Part shown: positions 46,081 to 58,825 of the stretch, piece by piece
Layout of the letters: every line of letters starts with the position of its first letter
How positions within the stretch are numbered: the first letter of the stretch is position 1
NCBI GenBank assembly: GCA_030761205.1
Contig: JAULJL010000003.1
Span: 34,744,801-34,808,800 of the forward strand
Reading direction: 5' to 3'
Length of the DNA: 64,000 nt
DNA from: Fremontodendron californicum
Taxonomy: Eukaryota > Streptophyta > Magnoliopsida > Malvales > Malvaceae
Program-made: the position numbers and the translations under genes
Notes under the pieces: generated by a model
The model's database searches: none
Told to the model about the DNA's origin: nothing
Seen by the model: the letters and a program-made list of their open reading frames with translations, nothing else

Positions 46081-48325
46081 AATTAATTTAAGTTTGGAGG
46101 CTAGAATGCAATTTTACCAAAGAAATCGAAAAGGGCCAATTTGCAAATAAAGAAAGGATGAATGGCCTAGAAATTTCCAGGTCATTTTTGACCAGCAGCT
46201 GATCAATTGGAGGGAGTGTGATCATCATGGATCAAATGGCCAATGATGGATAGCAAGATGACATTTTTAAAAGGACAAGATTCTCCACTACTTTGCCTAC
46301 ATGGCATTTTAAGCCAATAGGAGGTTTCCAAATTGCAAAGCCATGTGAAGAGCATGTGAAGGCTAGGAGATGATTCCAAGTAGGATTAGAAATGCCATCT
46401 AAGAAGATATTTAATAGGAGGTCACATGATCTTGACAAGTGGCCTAGACATTTTGTAGAGACAAGGAGACAAAAATAATCTAGGTGCCATTGTTGGCCAA
46501 TAGGAGGCTAGGAAACTCTATTTTTAAGGGAAGCATCATACAAATAGGGGACAAGCTCCTTATTTTTAAGGACGACACTATATTAGGGGGAACATTTTTT
46601 AGCCATGTGGCAAGGGATATTGGAGGAGCATGGGAAGCATGACAAAGGTAAAAAAATAAAAGCCACACTCTCTCATATTATTTAGAGGCAGCCGGCCATA
46701 CCAAGGAAAAAATGTGGATTCATTTTTTTTCTTAAGGCACACTCTTGAAAGAAAAGAAGAAAAAAAAAAAAGAAAAGAGAGGAGAAGAGAAGAGAAGAAT
46801 TTGGCAATCTTGATTTGAAAAGCAATAGCTAGGTAGCTATTATCTCCCTCTTTCTTCTTCTTTAATGTTTTTCTTTGATGTTGTGATTCTTTTTCTTCTC
46901 TTTTTGTTCATGTGATTTGTAAACTTTTTGATGAATAAAAAGGTTTTCAAAAATAAATTTTAAAGGTTTTCTATCCTTTTTTCTCATTATTTATCAAATA
47001 ACCAAGTTGTCAAATTTTTTTTTGCATTTTTGTGGCCTTAGCCTAACCTACTGGGATGATTTTGTGCTTGTTCTTGCTTGTTTGGTTGTGTTCATATTTT
47101 CCACTCATGATTTATCTATTGTCATATGATTGTGGACTGTAAAACCATGCATTTCATGACATTTCAACTAGGATTTTGGCCAAGATCAATCGATGATCTC
47201 AAGCCAAAAATCCATTGTCTCTACTAGTTGAGAGAGTGATAGTTTAGATTGGGTATTCTGACTTTGGAATTTTTTTTCACTACGCATCCATGGTCAAAAT
47301 AAAATGATTTTTTACCACATGCAGTAATCATTTAGAGGATGCCATGGTATTTTTCTCAAGATTTTTAGATTTTTTTTTATCATGGTTGAAAAAATGGATT
47401 TTGACAAAGCAGTTTTTAATTCATTGTCTTGATTTTGGTAAAATTCGGTCATGGTATCCTTGGTCTAAAAATTAAGCTGTTTTTTTCCCATGGAGATCAA
47501 CATATTCTAGGTCTACCCTAATTTTTACATATTTTTTTGAAATTTTTTAGATAGGCAAAAAAACAGGTTTTCAAAACTGCCTGTAAGAATCAGATTTGTT
47601 TTTAAGAACTAGTAATTTTCTGTTTTTGTTAGGATACAAAGAGGGGGCTGATTTGGGACATTGGTTACTGTCTTAGGTTAATTTCCATGTCATTTCAATC
47701 ATAAATTTTGATTTTATAAAAGTCGGGTCAAGGGTGGTCAACCCGGATTTTAAAACTAGAAATAGAGCCTTTTGAAGAGGGGGTTCGGCTATGAAACTTT
47801 TTTTGTCCAAAAAAATTCCAATTTTTAAATCCAAGCCCAAAGTCTTTCGATTTTGAAAATCCAATTTAGGTCTCTTCCAAAAGTAGTCGGATACCTTTTT
47901 AGGTATACGGATGTCCTTACTTCAAGGAAGAAATACATCTTCATGCATTGTATATTTTAAAATATTTTTATTTAATTTGGCATAAAAACGTATTTTTTCG
48001 GTTTTCTAAACATTTGGCGAGAATTAGTTCCCAATCTTTGCAGGGTTTGCCGAGGAGGTTAGGAAATTATTCAAAGCACGTGTTTATTGAATCGAAACGT
48101 ATGGTTTTCGTTTTAGTCGGAACCATGTAAATATCATATGAAAGAATTATTTTTCAAGCTTTGCCGGGTTTGCCGAGAAGCACGATAATATTTTTCGACA
48201 TATGCTATTTGTATGTTTCCTCACATGAATAATTCATTTCAAATAATGATGTGTGCATGTGATCATGATGTGATTATGAATATTTTATGATGATTTAATT
48301 TTGTGATTTTGCCATGTCAAGCATC

Positions 48326-49585
48326 TAGACCTGATAATTTTAGACACGACACTAAAAAACGACACGCGTACGACACGCTTTAACCGTGTATGGGTTTTAT
48401 ATAATAGTTTTTCGTGTCATAATCGTGTCGACACGTTTATGACACGACAAATTTCGTATCATAAACGTGTTAAACACGCATAACACGCCTAAGACACGGT
48501 TAAGACACAATTAATTAATCATGTCATAAACGTGTAACCGTATTGACACGTATCCGTTAACACATTTAAAACATGATAATTTAACGTGTATTAAACATGT
48601 CATAAACGTGTATACACGTTTAAATTAACACGTTTATATAAAACACATTTAATTTTCAATATTAGTATATAACATATATAAACTATAAACATTATTTTAA
48701 ACTTTTAATTATGATACATATTTAATATATAGTTAAATATAAACTATTTTAAACATTTAATTTAATATAGCTATACTAGTTTTAGTTATTAGTAATAATA
48801 GGATTGTTAAAGTAAAAGATAAGTAGAGCAAACTTAATTTCTCCATATATAATATTCGATTCCAATATCTTTATAATAGAAAAGTTAATTTAATTAGTAT
48901 AAAGAATTTGTATCTTGAACTCTTGAAGTATGAATTATGAATAAATTAATTAAAGTATGGCTCAATCTTATTAATTAATAGTAATATATGTATCATATTT
49001 GGAATATCATATTAAATTATTAATTAAGTTTTGATTTTTAAATTTATTTTAATTTCTTGTATAATAAAAGTTAGTAATACTATTATTATTAAGATGACTG
49101 TAGGCTGTAGCTCATTATTATTAGTAATAGCTAGTAAATTAGTAAGAAGGAAATAGGAAGTACTAAATAATAAACTACTACAATCATCCTAACAATAATA
49201 ATACTACTACTAACTTTTATATAAAAAATTAAATAAATAAAAAAAACTAAAGAAAGCAAAACTTAATTAATATGAGATATTAAATCTAATTAGTACTTAG
49301 AACTTTTAATTATGATACTTATTTAATATATGTGATATTCGTGTAATTCGCGTTATTCATGTCATAATGTGTTATTCGTGTCGTAATCGTGTAGTGTCGT
49401 GTCGTGTCAATTTTAAACAGATCACTTTTAAACGTGTCAGTCGTGTCGTGTCGTTTGTAACATGTATAATAATTGTGTTGTGTTCGTGTCTTAGGATTAG
49501 ACACGTTTACTTAATCGTGTCGTGTTCGTGTTTCAGTTAAACGTGTCATGTAAAAAATGAGACACGACACGAATTGCCAGGTTTA
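48326..49585. mobile_element. Large TAGACCTG-family element, 1.26 kb
   Basis: Ends TAGACCTGATAATTTTAG and CACGAATTGCCAGGTTTA form inverted repeats like those of the short MITEs at 7676 and 42222. Several hundred bases at each side are packed with CGTGT/ACACG words, the middle is AT-rich with its own imperfect inverted repeat (AAAGTTAGTAATACTATTAT against ATAATACTACTACTAACTTT). Flanking AAGCAT occurs on both sides (imperfect duplication). No transposase is present. Confidence 0.75.
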
Positions 49586-49860
49586 AGCATGCCATGTCAT
49601 TCATTCACATGCCATGTCATCTAGATTATGCCATGTCATTCATTTACATGCCATGTCATCAAGAATTTGTCATGTCATTCATTCACATGCCATGTCATCA
49701 AGGATTTGCCATGTTATTCATATGCCATGTCATTCATTCACATGCTATGTCATCAAGAATTTGCCATGTTATTCAAATGCCATGTCATCTAGATTATGCT
49801 ATGTCATTCATTCAAATGCCATGTCATTTAGATTTTTGCCATGTCAAGCAATGCCATGAC
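49586..49860. repeat. Minisatellite based on ATGCCATGTCAT
   Basis: About a dozen imperfect repeats of ATGCCATGTCATTCATTCAC and ATGCCATGTCATCTAGATT. It begins exactly at the right edge of the large hAT-type element; the same word (TTTGCCATGTCAAGCAT) sits at the left edge, so the element inserted at the start of the array. The 96-aa reading frame across it is repeat translation. Confidence 0.9.
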
Positions 49861-50602
49861 ATTATTTCTTTTACCATGATATAATAAAATGTTTTTCATA
49901 CCATGATAAATATGCATGCTTATTTAATTTTTTATCTTAGTAACATTTTTGCATATTCATGGTCATTTTATATGATTTTTAAAATACATGAAAAATAAAT
50001 AATATTTTTTATAAATCAAGATTATTTCCGAGTTAAAATAATTAATGAATTCTCTGTTGGGTCTGCCGGGGAAGATATCATCAATTATCATTAACAACAG
50101 AATATTTTTTTTTTCCAAAAAAACGAGGATGATTCGGAGAATTTCAAAATCAAGGAAAAACTCCATGTTTTGACGAGTCTGTCAGAAAATATGAAAAAAT
50201 TTATGTTAATAAATTCCGGATCATTTCCAAAACAGAATATGAATTTTTTATATAGGGAATTATTTTTAAAACACCAAATTTTAAAACCGACTTTTCACCG
50301 AGACTCAAGATAACACACGACTAATAAGGTACCATTTTATACGGGCGTTGTAGGGGTGCTAATCCTTCCCCCGCATGTAACCGACTTCCGAACTCACATT
50401 TGTTTTCTCTGGTTCAAAGCGTAGACTACAAAATTGGTTTTAGAAATGTTTTAATTAATTTTAAAATGTTTTATAAAAACCGATTTTAAAAATTATGCTA
50501 TAGAAATCCTGACTAGAACTGAAAAAGCAATAGCATGTGTGATGTGATGTGAGCAACATTTCAGCCGGTGAAGCCGTCGATGGAGGGCACCTGTGGCTAC
50601 CA

Positions 50603-52500
50603 TATTGATGCACAAATCGTGTGATTGGTTCAAGCGTAATTCATCAGTTTATTTTATTGATACACCAAATAAAAATATTTTGATCATTGCAATTATAATT
50701 AGCTAATTACCCTTTCCTTCGTAAGACAGGAAGGTAAGTAAGAGGATATAAAAAGGATGAGTATAAAATGAGGGAACACAATTATTTTTATTCACTCTTG
50801 GTACTTGGTAGCTAAGGTGGGATGAAAGATTGGAGATTGTCCCCGGTAGAATTGTTTATGAATTAGGTCGTGATTCAATTTTTTTTTATTTAAATTCGGT
50901 TTTGGACGAATTTGGATCGATTCGTAAATCTATTTTATTTTTTAAATAATATTAAAAAAAATTATATATATCTAGATCTTAATAAATCATATATATATTT
51001 AGATCATATATATATATATATATATATATTTAGATCTTTACCAACTTATTATTACAATCTTTTTTTACTATTTTTGCATTTTAATAGTTTAAATATTAAT
51101 TGTTTGTTTTTGTTTTTATTTAAAGTACTTCAATAGTTTGATGCAAGTAAAAAAAAAAAGTGATGACTAAAAGTCTAAAACTAATTCCTTTAATTAAAAT
51201 TAAAAAAGGAAATTCTTTTTGAAAGAAAAAAAGGAAAGTGTACCCAAAAGTGTAGGAGTGGCAAGGAATACACTAATGTGCCTTTGTGCCCCTTGTATTA
51301 TTTTGTTTTGCTTCCATCTTTCAAAAGGTTGTTATCTTTAAATGTTGGTGATTCTTTTCTAATAAGATGCTTTGCTTAAAAGGTGGAAATTTTATATGTC
51401 ATGATAATATAATTAACAATTAATTATAAAGAGGTTTTTTCCTTTTTTTAATTGTTCTTTTAATTTACCATTGAGAATTCAGTTTTGATAATAACCAGTT
51501 GAAAATTTGAAATTATCTATTGTACTGTGGCTCTAATTAAGTTTTATGGTAGATTAATTTCAACCAAAAAAAAAAAATGATGAAATTACTGTAGAAATTA
51601 AACTAATTATAAAATTTCTAACATATAATCATAGTTATCAGAATCGGATCGGATAATGACTCGTTTAGGACGTTCCTGATCAATTGGTTTAACCGTTAGA
51701 ATCCTTTGGGTCAATATTGAGTTAATAATAATATTTTAAATAAAATTATAAATTATATAAATATTTTACGTAATTGTTAAAATAAAAAATTATGCTATAG
51801 AAATAGAAATATGCTTTATCATTTAAAAATTAGAAAAAAAAAGAAGAAGTTAAATTTACAATTTTTTTTAAAATTTTTTTGGATGTTTTATAATGTATTT
51901 TTATTTTTTTTAATAAAAATGATTAAAAAAAATTAATAGTTAGTATACAAAAATTAAGTTAGACACAATTGTAAAATCATTTTGAAAAATCATCATTTTA
52001 TTGATCTTGATTAATAATAAACTTAATGGATCACTAGCTTTTTCATAAAGTCGATGGATTAATCCAAGTTTTTTCAATCAATTGCACAAACGATTTAATT
52101 AATTAATGAACCAATCCGAATTATAGACCGAATCACCGAATCGACAAATCTGATCGTCGAATCGGTCCGGATTTAATAACAATATTTAATGTTGTCTCTC
52201 AAAATTCACTTTATTGATTTTGAATATGCCCTCCCCTAGAAGAGGTGTTAATGGCCTTTGAAAATGCTTTTTGGCGGTGATGAAATGTTAGAAAAATGTA
52301 GACAAAAGAGGAAACACTTTTCTAACACCTAAAGCAAAGCCTTATTTATAGCTGATCATTAATTGAACATTTGCTAAATTTATGATAAGCTTACTTTACA
52401 ATGAACTGAAGAAAAGTGAGACATACATAGACTTAGTTTTGAAGAAATACTTTACAGCTATTTTGGTCAAAACCCAAAACCTGAATCAATGCATATAATT
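50603..52500. other. Spacer upstream of the root-cap gene
   Basis: AT-rich, with (TA)n near 51006-51029. A degenerate TIR-like pair, ATAGTTATCAGAATCGGATC at about 51633 and GGTCCGGATTTAATAACAAT at about 52165, brackets about 550 bases, suggesting another old non-autonomous element, but no exact target duplication could be found. Confidence 0.5.
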
Positions 52501-52504
52501 TCTT

Positions 52505-52513
52505 CTATAAATA
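52505..52513 (+). promoter_or_regulatory. TATA box of the root-cap-family gene
   Basis: CTATAAATA lies about 155 bases before the ATG at 52667, a plausible core promoter distance allowing a leader that includes the (TA)n tract at 52630-52660. Confidence 0.55.
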
Positions 52514-52627
52514 GGTTCATTTTGTACAACATTTTTCTCATCTCTCCTCCACTGATCGACCACTTCAAAATCCAAAAGCAGGAGGAGAAAGAAACATTTT
52601 AGTGTGTTCTAGGAATCAAGGCTTACA

Positions 52628-52629
<2 letters not shown>

Positions 52630-52660
<31 letters not shown>
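52630..52660. repeat. (TA)n microsatellite in the 5'UTR
   Basis: About 15 TA units ending six bases before the start codon of the root-cap-family gene; length variation here could affect leader structure. Confidence 0.9.
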
Positions 52661-52662
<2 letters not shown>

Positions 52663-52666
52663 TAAG

Positions 52667-54338
52667 ATGAAGTCATATAGTATTTTGTTGGTTCTCTTTG
52701 TTATATTACTATGCACAGAAGCAGCCATGGTGCATGGTGATGATAAGGGTAACAAGGGGAATGGAAACAATAATGGCAAGAGCAATGGAAACAATGGAAA
52801 GGGCGACGACAAAGGCAAAAATAAGGGCGACGATAAGGATAAAAATAAGGGCAATAATGGTGACAAGAAGAAGAAGAAAAACGATGATGATTTGGAATAT
52901 GACAACATGTCACCATCAGAGAGTGGGCAAGAACGAGCATCCTGCAAAGGGAAAGGAAGTGCTTGTTACAAGAAAATCCTTGTTTGTCCATCTGAATGCC
53001 CACAGAGGAAGCCTAAGAAGAATAAGAAGCAGAAGGCATGCCATGTTAACTGCGGCAGCAAGTGTGAAGCCACTTGCAAGTGTAAGCATATACTTTTAAC
53101 CATTAATTAACCATGCATCTATTTCTTCTCTTCTTAATTATATATATTTTATTAGTTTGGGATATGGGGAGTAATTGCTTACTGTCAATATGGTTTTACA
53201 AGTTGTAGGAGCTCAAATTACTTTCTAGCTTACTCTTTTATCTTTGTCCACTTAACTGAAATGCATAGGAAAATTTTCTTGTGTCCTTAAATCTGCTAGT
53301 TTATACTGATATTATTTTGAAGCTGCAACTGTGAGACATGGAAGAGCTATGCTGCTCCGACTCTTCATTTCTCTTGAAGTATTCGTGTCCGACATCCGTG
53401 TCCGAAACATATCCGGACATGGATATAGGGATATGATCCCTTAAGGACCCTCCAAATACATAAAAAAACTTAGAATAAATCAAACGTATTCGTGTCGGAC
53501 AGATACTCGTGTTCGACACTTACACCCTAGTCTGATTAACATAGTGGAAGAGTCCACTTAACTAGCTTGGACTGATTTTTAAAATGCCCTTTTATATATG
53601 TTGTCAGGGAGGAAACCAAAATGCGAAGGCTATGGATCTCTCTGCTATGACCCTCGTTTCGTTGGTGGTGATGGAGTTATGTTCTACTTCCATGGATCAA
53701 AGGGTGGAAACTTTGCCATTGTCTCAGATGATAAGTTACAGATCAATGCTCATTTCATTGGCACCAGACCACAAGGAAGGACTCGTGACTTCACATGGGT
53801 GCAAGCCTTGGCTGTCATGTTTGATACTCACACTCTTGTCATTGCAGCAAATAGAATTTCTCATTGGGATGACAATGTCGACGCTCTCACTGTAAGATGG
53901 GACGACGGCGCCGAGGCGGTTAATATCCCTTACGAGGGAGAGGCTGAATGGAGGGCTAATATTGGTGAAGAAAGACAAGTGTTGATAGAAAGAACCGATG
54001 ACAAAAACAGTATTAAAGTCAAGGTATCTGGATTGGTGGAGATAGACATAAGGGTGAGACCAATTGGCAAAGAAGAAAACCGGGTTCATAACTATCAGTT
54101 ACCAGATGATGATGCCTTTGCTCACTTGGAAACACAGTTCAGATTCACCAACTTGAGTGATCTTGTTGAAGGAGTCTTGGGAAAGACATATCGGCCAGAT
54201 TATGTTAGCCCTGTCAAGAGAGGGGTGCCTATGCCGATGATGGGTGGGGAAGATAAGTACCAAACTCCATCCCTCTTTTCACCTCTCTGCAAGGCTTGCA
54301 GGTTTCAAAGACCATCTGGATCAGTTGCTAGCATCTGA
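52667..54338 (+). CDS. Root cap / LEA-related secreted protein
   Basis: Two exons, 52667-53081 and 53608-54338 (GT/AG), total 1146 bases and 381 residues. Residues 1-24 form a clear signal peptide (SILLVLFVILLCTEAAMVHG), so the protein is probably secreted or cell-wall located. Residues about 25-75 are a low-complexity Gly/Asn/Lys/Asp tract. A Cys-rich block follows (CKGKGSACYKK, CPSECPQ, CHVNCGSKCEATCK) and then the conserved domain GYGSLCYDPRFVGGDGVMFY, FHGSKGGNFAIVSDDKLQIN, IGTRPQGRTRDFTWVQALAV. This arrangement is the plant 'root cap' family, often annotated late embryogenesis abundant-related; biochemical role unknown. The intron contains a hAT MITE (53347-53544). The start ATG directly follows a TA repeat and GATAAG. 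Confidence 0.93.
53347..53544. mobile_element. hAT-type MITE, CTATGTTRCTC family, copy C
   Basis: A 198-bp copy starting CTATGCTGCTCCGACTC and ending TTAACATAG, flanked by an exact 8-bp duplication TGGAAGAG (53339-53346 and 53545-53552). GTGTCCGA/GTGTCGGA words are present in both halves. Located in the only intron of the root-cap-family gene. Confidence 0.93.
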
Positions 54339-57300
54339 AGAGTTTGATCTTAATGCTGATAATAATTAATCAAGAGAAGGAATAAAATTGTTCTCTGCAA
54401 TGAACCAAGCATTATATACATGTTTTTACCTTCCTTAAAAATAAGGGCCATATGAAAGTTGCCCATTATATTCATATTAATTACTAGTTTTCATCTGCTT
54501 GAAAGATTTCTTAATAGTTAATACTGAAATATTCTTGCTGAGGAGGTGCCTTCACCACTTTTCTTTGACTATATATCTTCATATTTTTATTCATTAAAAC
54601 AAAAGGTAAGAACAATGAAAGTTTCTGGGTTTATATGGTCTCTAAGCCCTTGAGATTTCTTATAAGTTCTTAAACCTTCATATTCAGAAGCAACTTAATA
54701 GCTAATTAGACAGGCAATGTACTAATTAACCAATTAATCTCGATTATCAGAAAAGAAAAAAGTTCCTTAAACGCCAATTCCAGTCCTTTGACCATACCGA
54801 CAAAGTTTCCCCTGCGCAATAATCTAATAAACCGCCATAGATTTTCAGAAATCAGAACACCAAGAAATGCTAAATGAAAAGATTAAACTGGTGTATATAT
54901 ATATATATATATACACACCAGTTGAATCTTCTACAACTTCATCAATTCTTAGCATTTTGTCTCCTTTTTTTGTCCTCTCTATCTTATTAGTGGAAATAAT
55001 ATATATGACGGTCTTGAAGATTGAAATGAAATGCCCCACTTGCTAGTTGCTATGACATTCTCATACAACAAGCCACATTTTCAGCAGGTGCTAGGTTAAG
55101 GTGTTGTTATCTAATGGATTTGACTTGAGCTTTTCTCTTTTAACTTAATTAATGCAACTTGTAGTAATTAAAACTTAAAAAGCTTAATTTTCTCAAGTCT
55201 CAAGACAAGACTATTCAAGTATTCATAATATTATAAGGGTGTGGCCGGCCATGTGGGTAGATTTGGTAATTTTAAAAACGATATGATTATACGATATAAA
55301 TATGATAAAAAAAAATAATTAAAATACAATATTAAATATCACACGACACGAAAAAGTAATACAAACACAATATGAATATATGAACATATCAAATTTATAT
55401 AACACAAATTATTAACATACCAAAATTTATATAAATATATAATTTCTTAAATACGAATATGACATAAAAATACATAAACATGATATGAATACATAAATTA
55501 TTATATTTACGTGGAGTGTGCAGAAACCTGAAATCTAGAGCTCTTTGACCTTCAAGAGTCATTTGTTTAGTTTAGAAATTATGGGATCCAATCCAAGGCA
55601 CCAAATTAAAATTAGAGGCTTTAATCACATGATAAAGCCTGATAAGAATTAGTGCTTTGAACTTGAAGCATCAAAATGATTAGGGAGAATTATAAAAAAG
55701 ACCAATCTAACACAATTTTTTATTAATTGGTATTATATGAAAAAAGAATTAATGAAAAGGAAGTACCAATTATTAAAAGTATCAAAAGGGAAACTGTTTT
55801 TAATTCTTTTTCCGCCTAGTTTTGTAATTCCCAACGGAATAATCTTCTTCTTTTCTCTGCCTTTGTATTTTACAATCAATCTCTCTCTATTTCTCACTTA
55901 TAACGGGACCGTTTATCAGTGAAACTGCTATCAGTGAAAATTTTTACCCATCATTCGAAAATCGAGAACAATAACTTTATGGGGGAGGCGGTTACATAGA
56001 GGATGATAAAATCTGATTCGATTAATAAATTTTGCATTAATTCGTTTTGAATGATTTTTTTTTTTTTTGAAAAACGAAAGAAAGGTGAAACGGGATGGTT
56101 TTAATAAATACTTGCTTCGCTTCATCTCGTCCCGACTTTTGAAATTATTATCTTACCTCTTAATTTAATTTTTATATTTTTTCTTATATTTTTAATATAT
56201 ACATTATATATATATATATTAAAATCATATAGATAATATTATATATTTTTTTAGTATATATGTATATTATATATATTAAAAAAATTTATATACTAAAATT
56301 AAGTTCATAAATAAATTATAATATAATTTTTTTTTTATAATATTAGGTTAAAAATAATTAATAAAAATTGAGGTGTAACGGAGTAAAGCACCGTAGAGTA
56401 TTAACCGACATCTATGGAGGTGAGTGTTTTCAATATTCATGAAGATAAATGTTTTCAACATCCATATAAGAGTAGAACGAAAGTAGATAAATCAATTCTC
56501 GTCCGGTCCAGCTCTATTGTCATCCCTAGTTATTCCTAGAATTACTTGACTGGCTTTAGGCAGCTCCCATTAGGCTCCTCTGCTTATGGAGAAATTATTG
56601 CAGATATTGTTTTAACAAGGGTAATGGGATGCCTAGTAGGAACCCTTCGCTGGTATATGGAAATAATAAAATTATTTATATTTATTATAATTAAATTTTA
56701 CTTTTTAAGTTTATTAGTATATATTATAAATAATTTTTTTATTTTGATAAAATAATTAAATAGTTCAATAATTATTATTTTAAAATAAAAAATAATTAAT
56801 AATTAATCAATAAAATTATATATTATATTACTTATGATAATCTCATAATATAATTTAATTTTGAAAATATATTATATTATTTATGATAATCTTATAATAT
56901 GATTTAATATAAATTATATATTTTAATTCTCATGAATATACATATGATTTATAATAAATTATATAATTTTTTTTATCATTATATAGTTTATTTTAAATAA
57001 ATATATTATTTTTAATTTTAAAAGTATAATCTTTTCTCATACAACGTATAATAAAATATATATAAAATAGATCATTGATGATGATATGACATTTTATCGT
57101 GACGTTATAATAATTTCTTATCATGTTATTTAAATTAAATTGTATATTTTTTTTATCAATGTATATGTTTTTTTGAATAAACGTGTTATTTTTAATTTCA
57201 AATGTATAATCTTTTAAGTGTTATCATGTGATTTTTTAAAAGTATATAAAATAGGTCAGTGATAGTATATCTTATTATAATGATTTGTATACGTTATAAT

Positions 57301-58505
57301 AATACACTTTCGTGTGATATATAATAAATTAATCTCTTAGTGTTATATATGTTATTTAAAATAAATGTGTTATTTTTAATTTCAAATTTATAATCTCTTT
57401 TCATAATATTTAGATTAACTTGGTCGATGGTCACAATATTGATCGTAAAATGATACTTGCTATACTAAGTTCATATAAAATAGATATATATTTTTTTTTA
57501 TTGTAAAAAGTTACAAAGAGAAATATATATACATATACACACATATAATCATATATGTATATATTAATATGATAAGATTTATACATTATACAAAAATGTC
57601 ATGAATGTCCGTACGTCAACGCGTTAAAAATTGCATTTTTACTTACTATGAAATTTGTATTAATTGAAATTCATATATTATGTTTAGAATTTAAAATTAT
57701 TAAACATAATTAATTAATTTAATTTTATAATTAATTTATTATTATAAATTTTATTTTGAATAAGTATTTATTGTTATATTTCATTACACTTGATGATTAA
57801 ATTTTTAAGTAAAGTTTTTTCATATAATTTAATTTTTGTAACAAATCATTTCAAGTTTTAAAATTGGTTCACTTGATAAAACTTTTAGTATTAAAAGGTT
57901 GTTTGTCAATGTTTGAACTTTTCAACAAATATAAAATTTACATATTTTATAAATATCTAAATAAATTCAGGTAATGATTTCAAATACACGTTTTTATTTT
58001 TTATTTTTATCTTTCAATAAAATTCGAATAAAATCTGACTCAATCAAGTAATCTATTTAAATTTAATTTGATTCAAGTTTTAAAATTAATAAATTGAATC
58101 CAAAATGATACGAATTCGAATGACTCGAGTGTCAAATTTGAATTCTCGAACTCAAAATAAATCAAATTTAAAATTAATGCGAATTTTTAAGACCTAAATT
58201 AATCTTATTCAAACCCAAATTGATCAACCCAATTGACAGATTTAAGTGCGAACATATTTTGTTTACTATGAAAAATGAAAAAGGATAAGAGAAATTTTTT
58301 TAGCAAAAATTAATTTCTAAATCATGATTTTAATACAAAAACTATTTTTTTTGTGCGTTTAACATTAGTGTTAAAATGAAACATAACTTGTAATCTCAAA
58401 GATCGTGCTAATAGCAATGCTAAACACAACCTAACCTAGAGATAACCTGAGCTGCAGCAGTTGGTTATAATATTTGTTGGATTTATTCTTCGGAATCAAT
58501 TTGAA
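54339..58505. other. Long AT-rich intergenic spacer
   Basis: No gene is supported. Contains (TA)n at 54893-54913, a degenerate TAGACCTG-family copy (about 55258-55511), and at 56500-56530 the one-sided end CTCTATTGTCATCCCTAG of a probable hAT MITE whose partner end I could not find. 56650-58450 is extremely AT-rich. AAATTGATCAACCCAATTGAC near 58220 looks like the tip of a further degenerate element. Confidence 0.6.
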
Positions 58506-58514
58506 GCCAAAATT

Positions 58515-58825
58515 GGGTTTTTTTATTACAATATAGCAAAAACAAAAAATCCCAAATTACCGTTGGTTTTAGATTATTTCCCAAAATACGGCTTTTTTAT
58601 TTTCTAGCTGGGAAATCGCCATCCCCCTTGGCGATTTCCCAGCGTTATTTTTTGAAAATTTGTAAAAAACACCAAGGGAAATCGCCATGGGGGGTGGCGA
58701 TTTCCCTTCATGTATATATATATTTTTTAATTAATAAACAAAAATTAAATTTAAACAAAAATTTAATTTAATTTGATAAATTTATTTTTAAAAATTATAA
58801 ATTAAATTAAAATATTTTTTTATAG
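58515..58825. repeat. Left terminal inverted repeat of the PMD element
   Basis: Pairs with about 62165-62476. It contains two hairpins: arms CTGGGAAATCGCCA / TGGCGATTTCCCAG at 58608-58642, and arms AAGGGAAATCGCCA / TGGCGATTTCCCTT at 58674-58708. Confidence 0.88.

Larger units (their letters stand above)
44365..50602 (+). mobile_element. Very long LTR-like sequence (solo LTR or large retrotransposon derivative)
   Basis: The left part begins (AG)TAGACACCTAATTTTATC, and the right part contains GTTGTAGGGGTGCTAATCCTTCCCC.. followed by CGCATGTAACCGACTTCCGAAC-like words (each given in short pieces). From memory these are typical 5' and 3' landmarks of long LTRs of the plant Tat/Ogre-type Ty3/gypsy lineage. 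No gag or pol coding sequence is present, so a solo LTR or LARD-like derivative is likely; no target duplication was found and the ends are approximate. It contains a ~157-bp tandem array (45170-46080), an R/U5-like transcribed region near 46680-46960, and a nested 1.26-kb hAT-type element. Confidence 0.45.

Noticed and set aside
49588..49860. CRISPR-like array
   Set aside because: Short repeats without unique spacers of constant length, in a plant nuclear genome.
49594..49884. 96-aa and 81-aa frames rich in His, Met and Cys
   Set aside because: Translation of the ATGCCATGTCAT minisatellite, with no start context or splice support.
52630..53110. Alternative frames across the root-cap exon 1 (Arg/Met-rich, and antisense Pro/Leu/Ser-rich)
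   Set aside because: Shadows of the low-complexity GGNKD coding tract; only the frame with signal peptide and Cys-rich block splices on.
56500..56530. hAT MITE end (TCATCCCTAG)
   Set aside because: The left end and target duplication could not be found, so it is not listed as an element.
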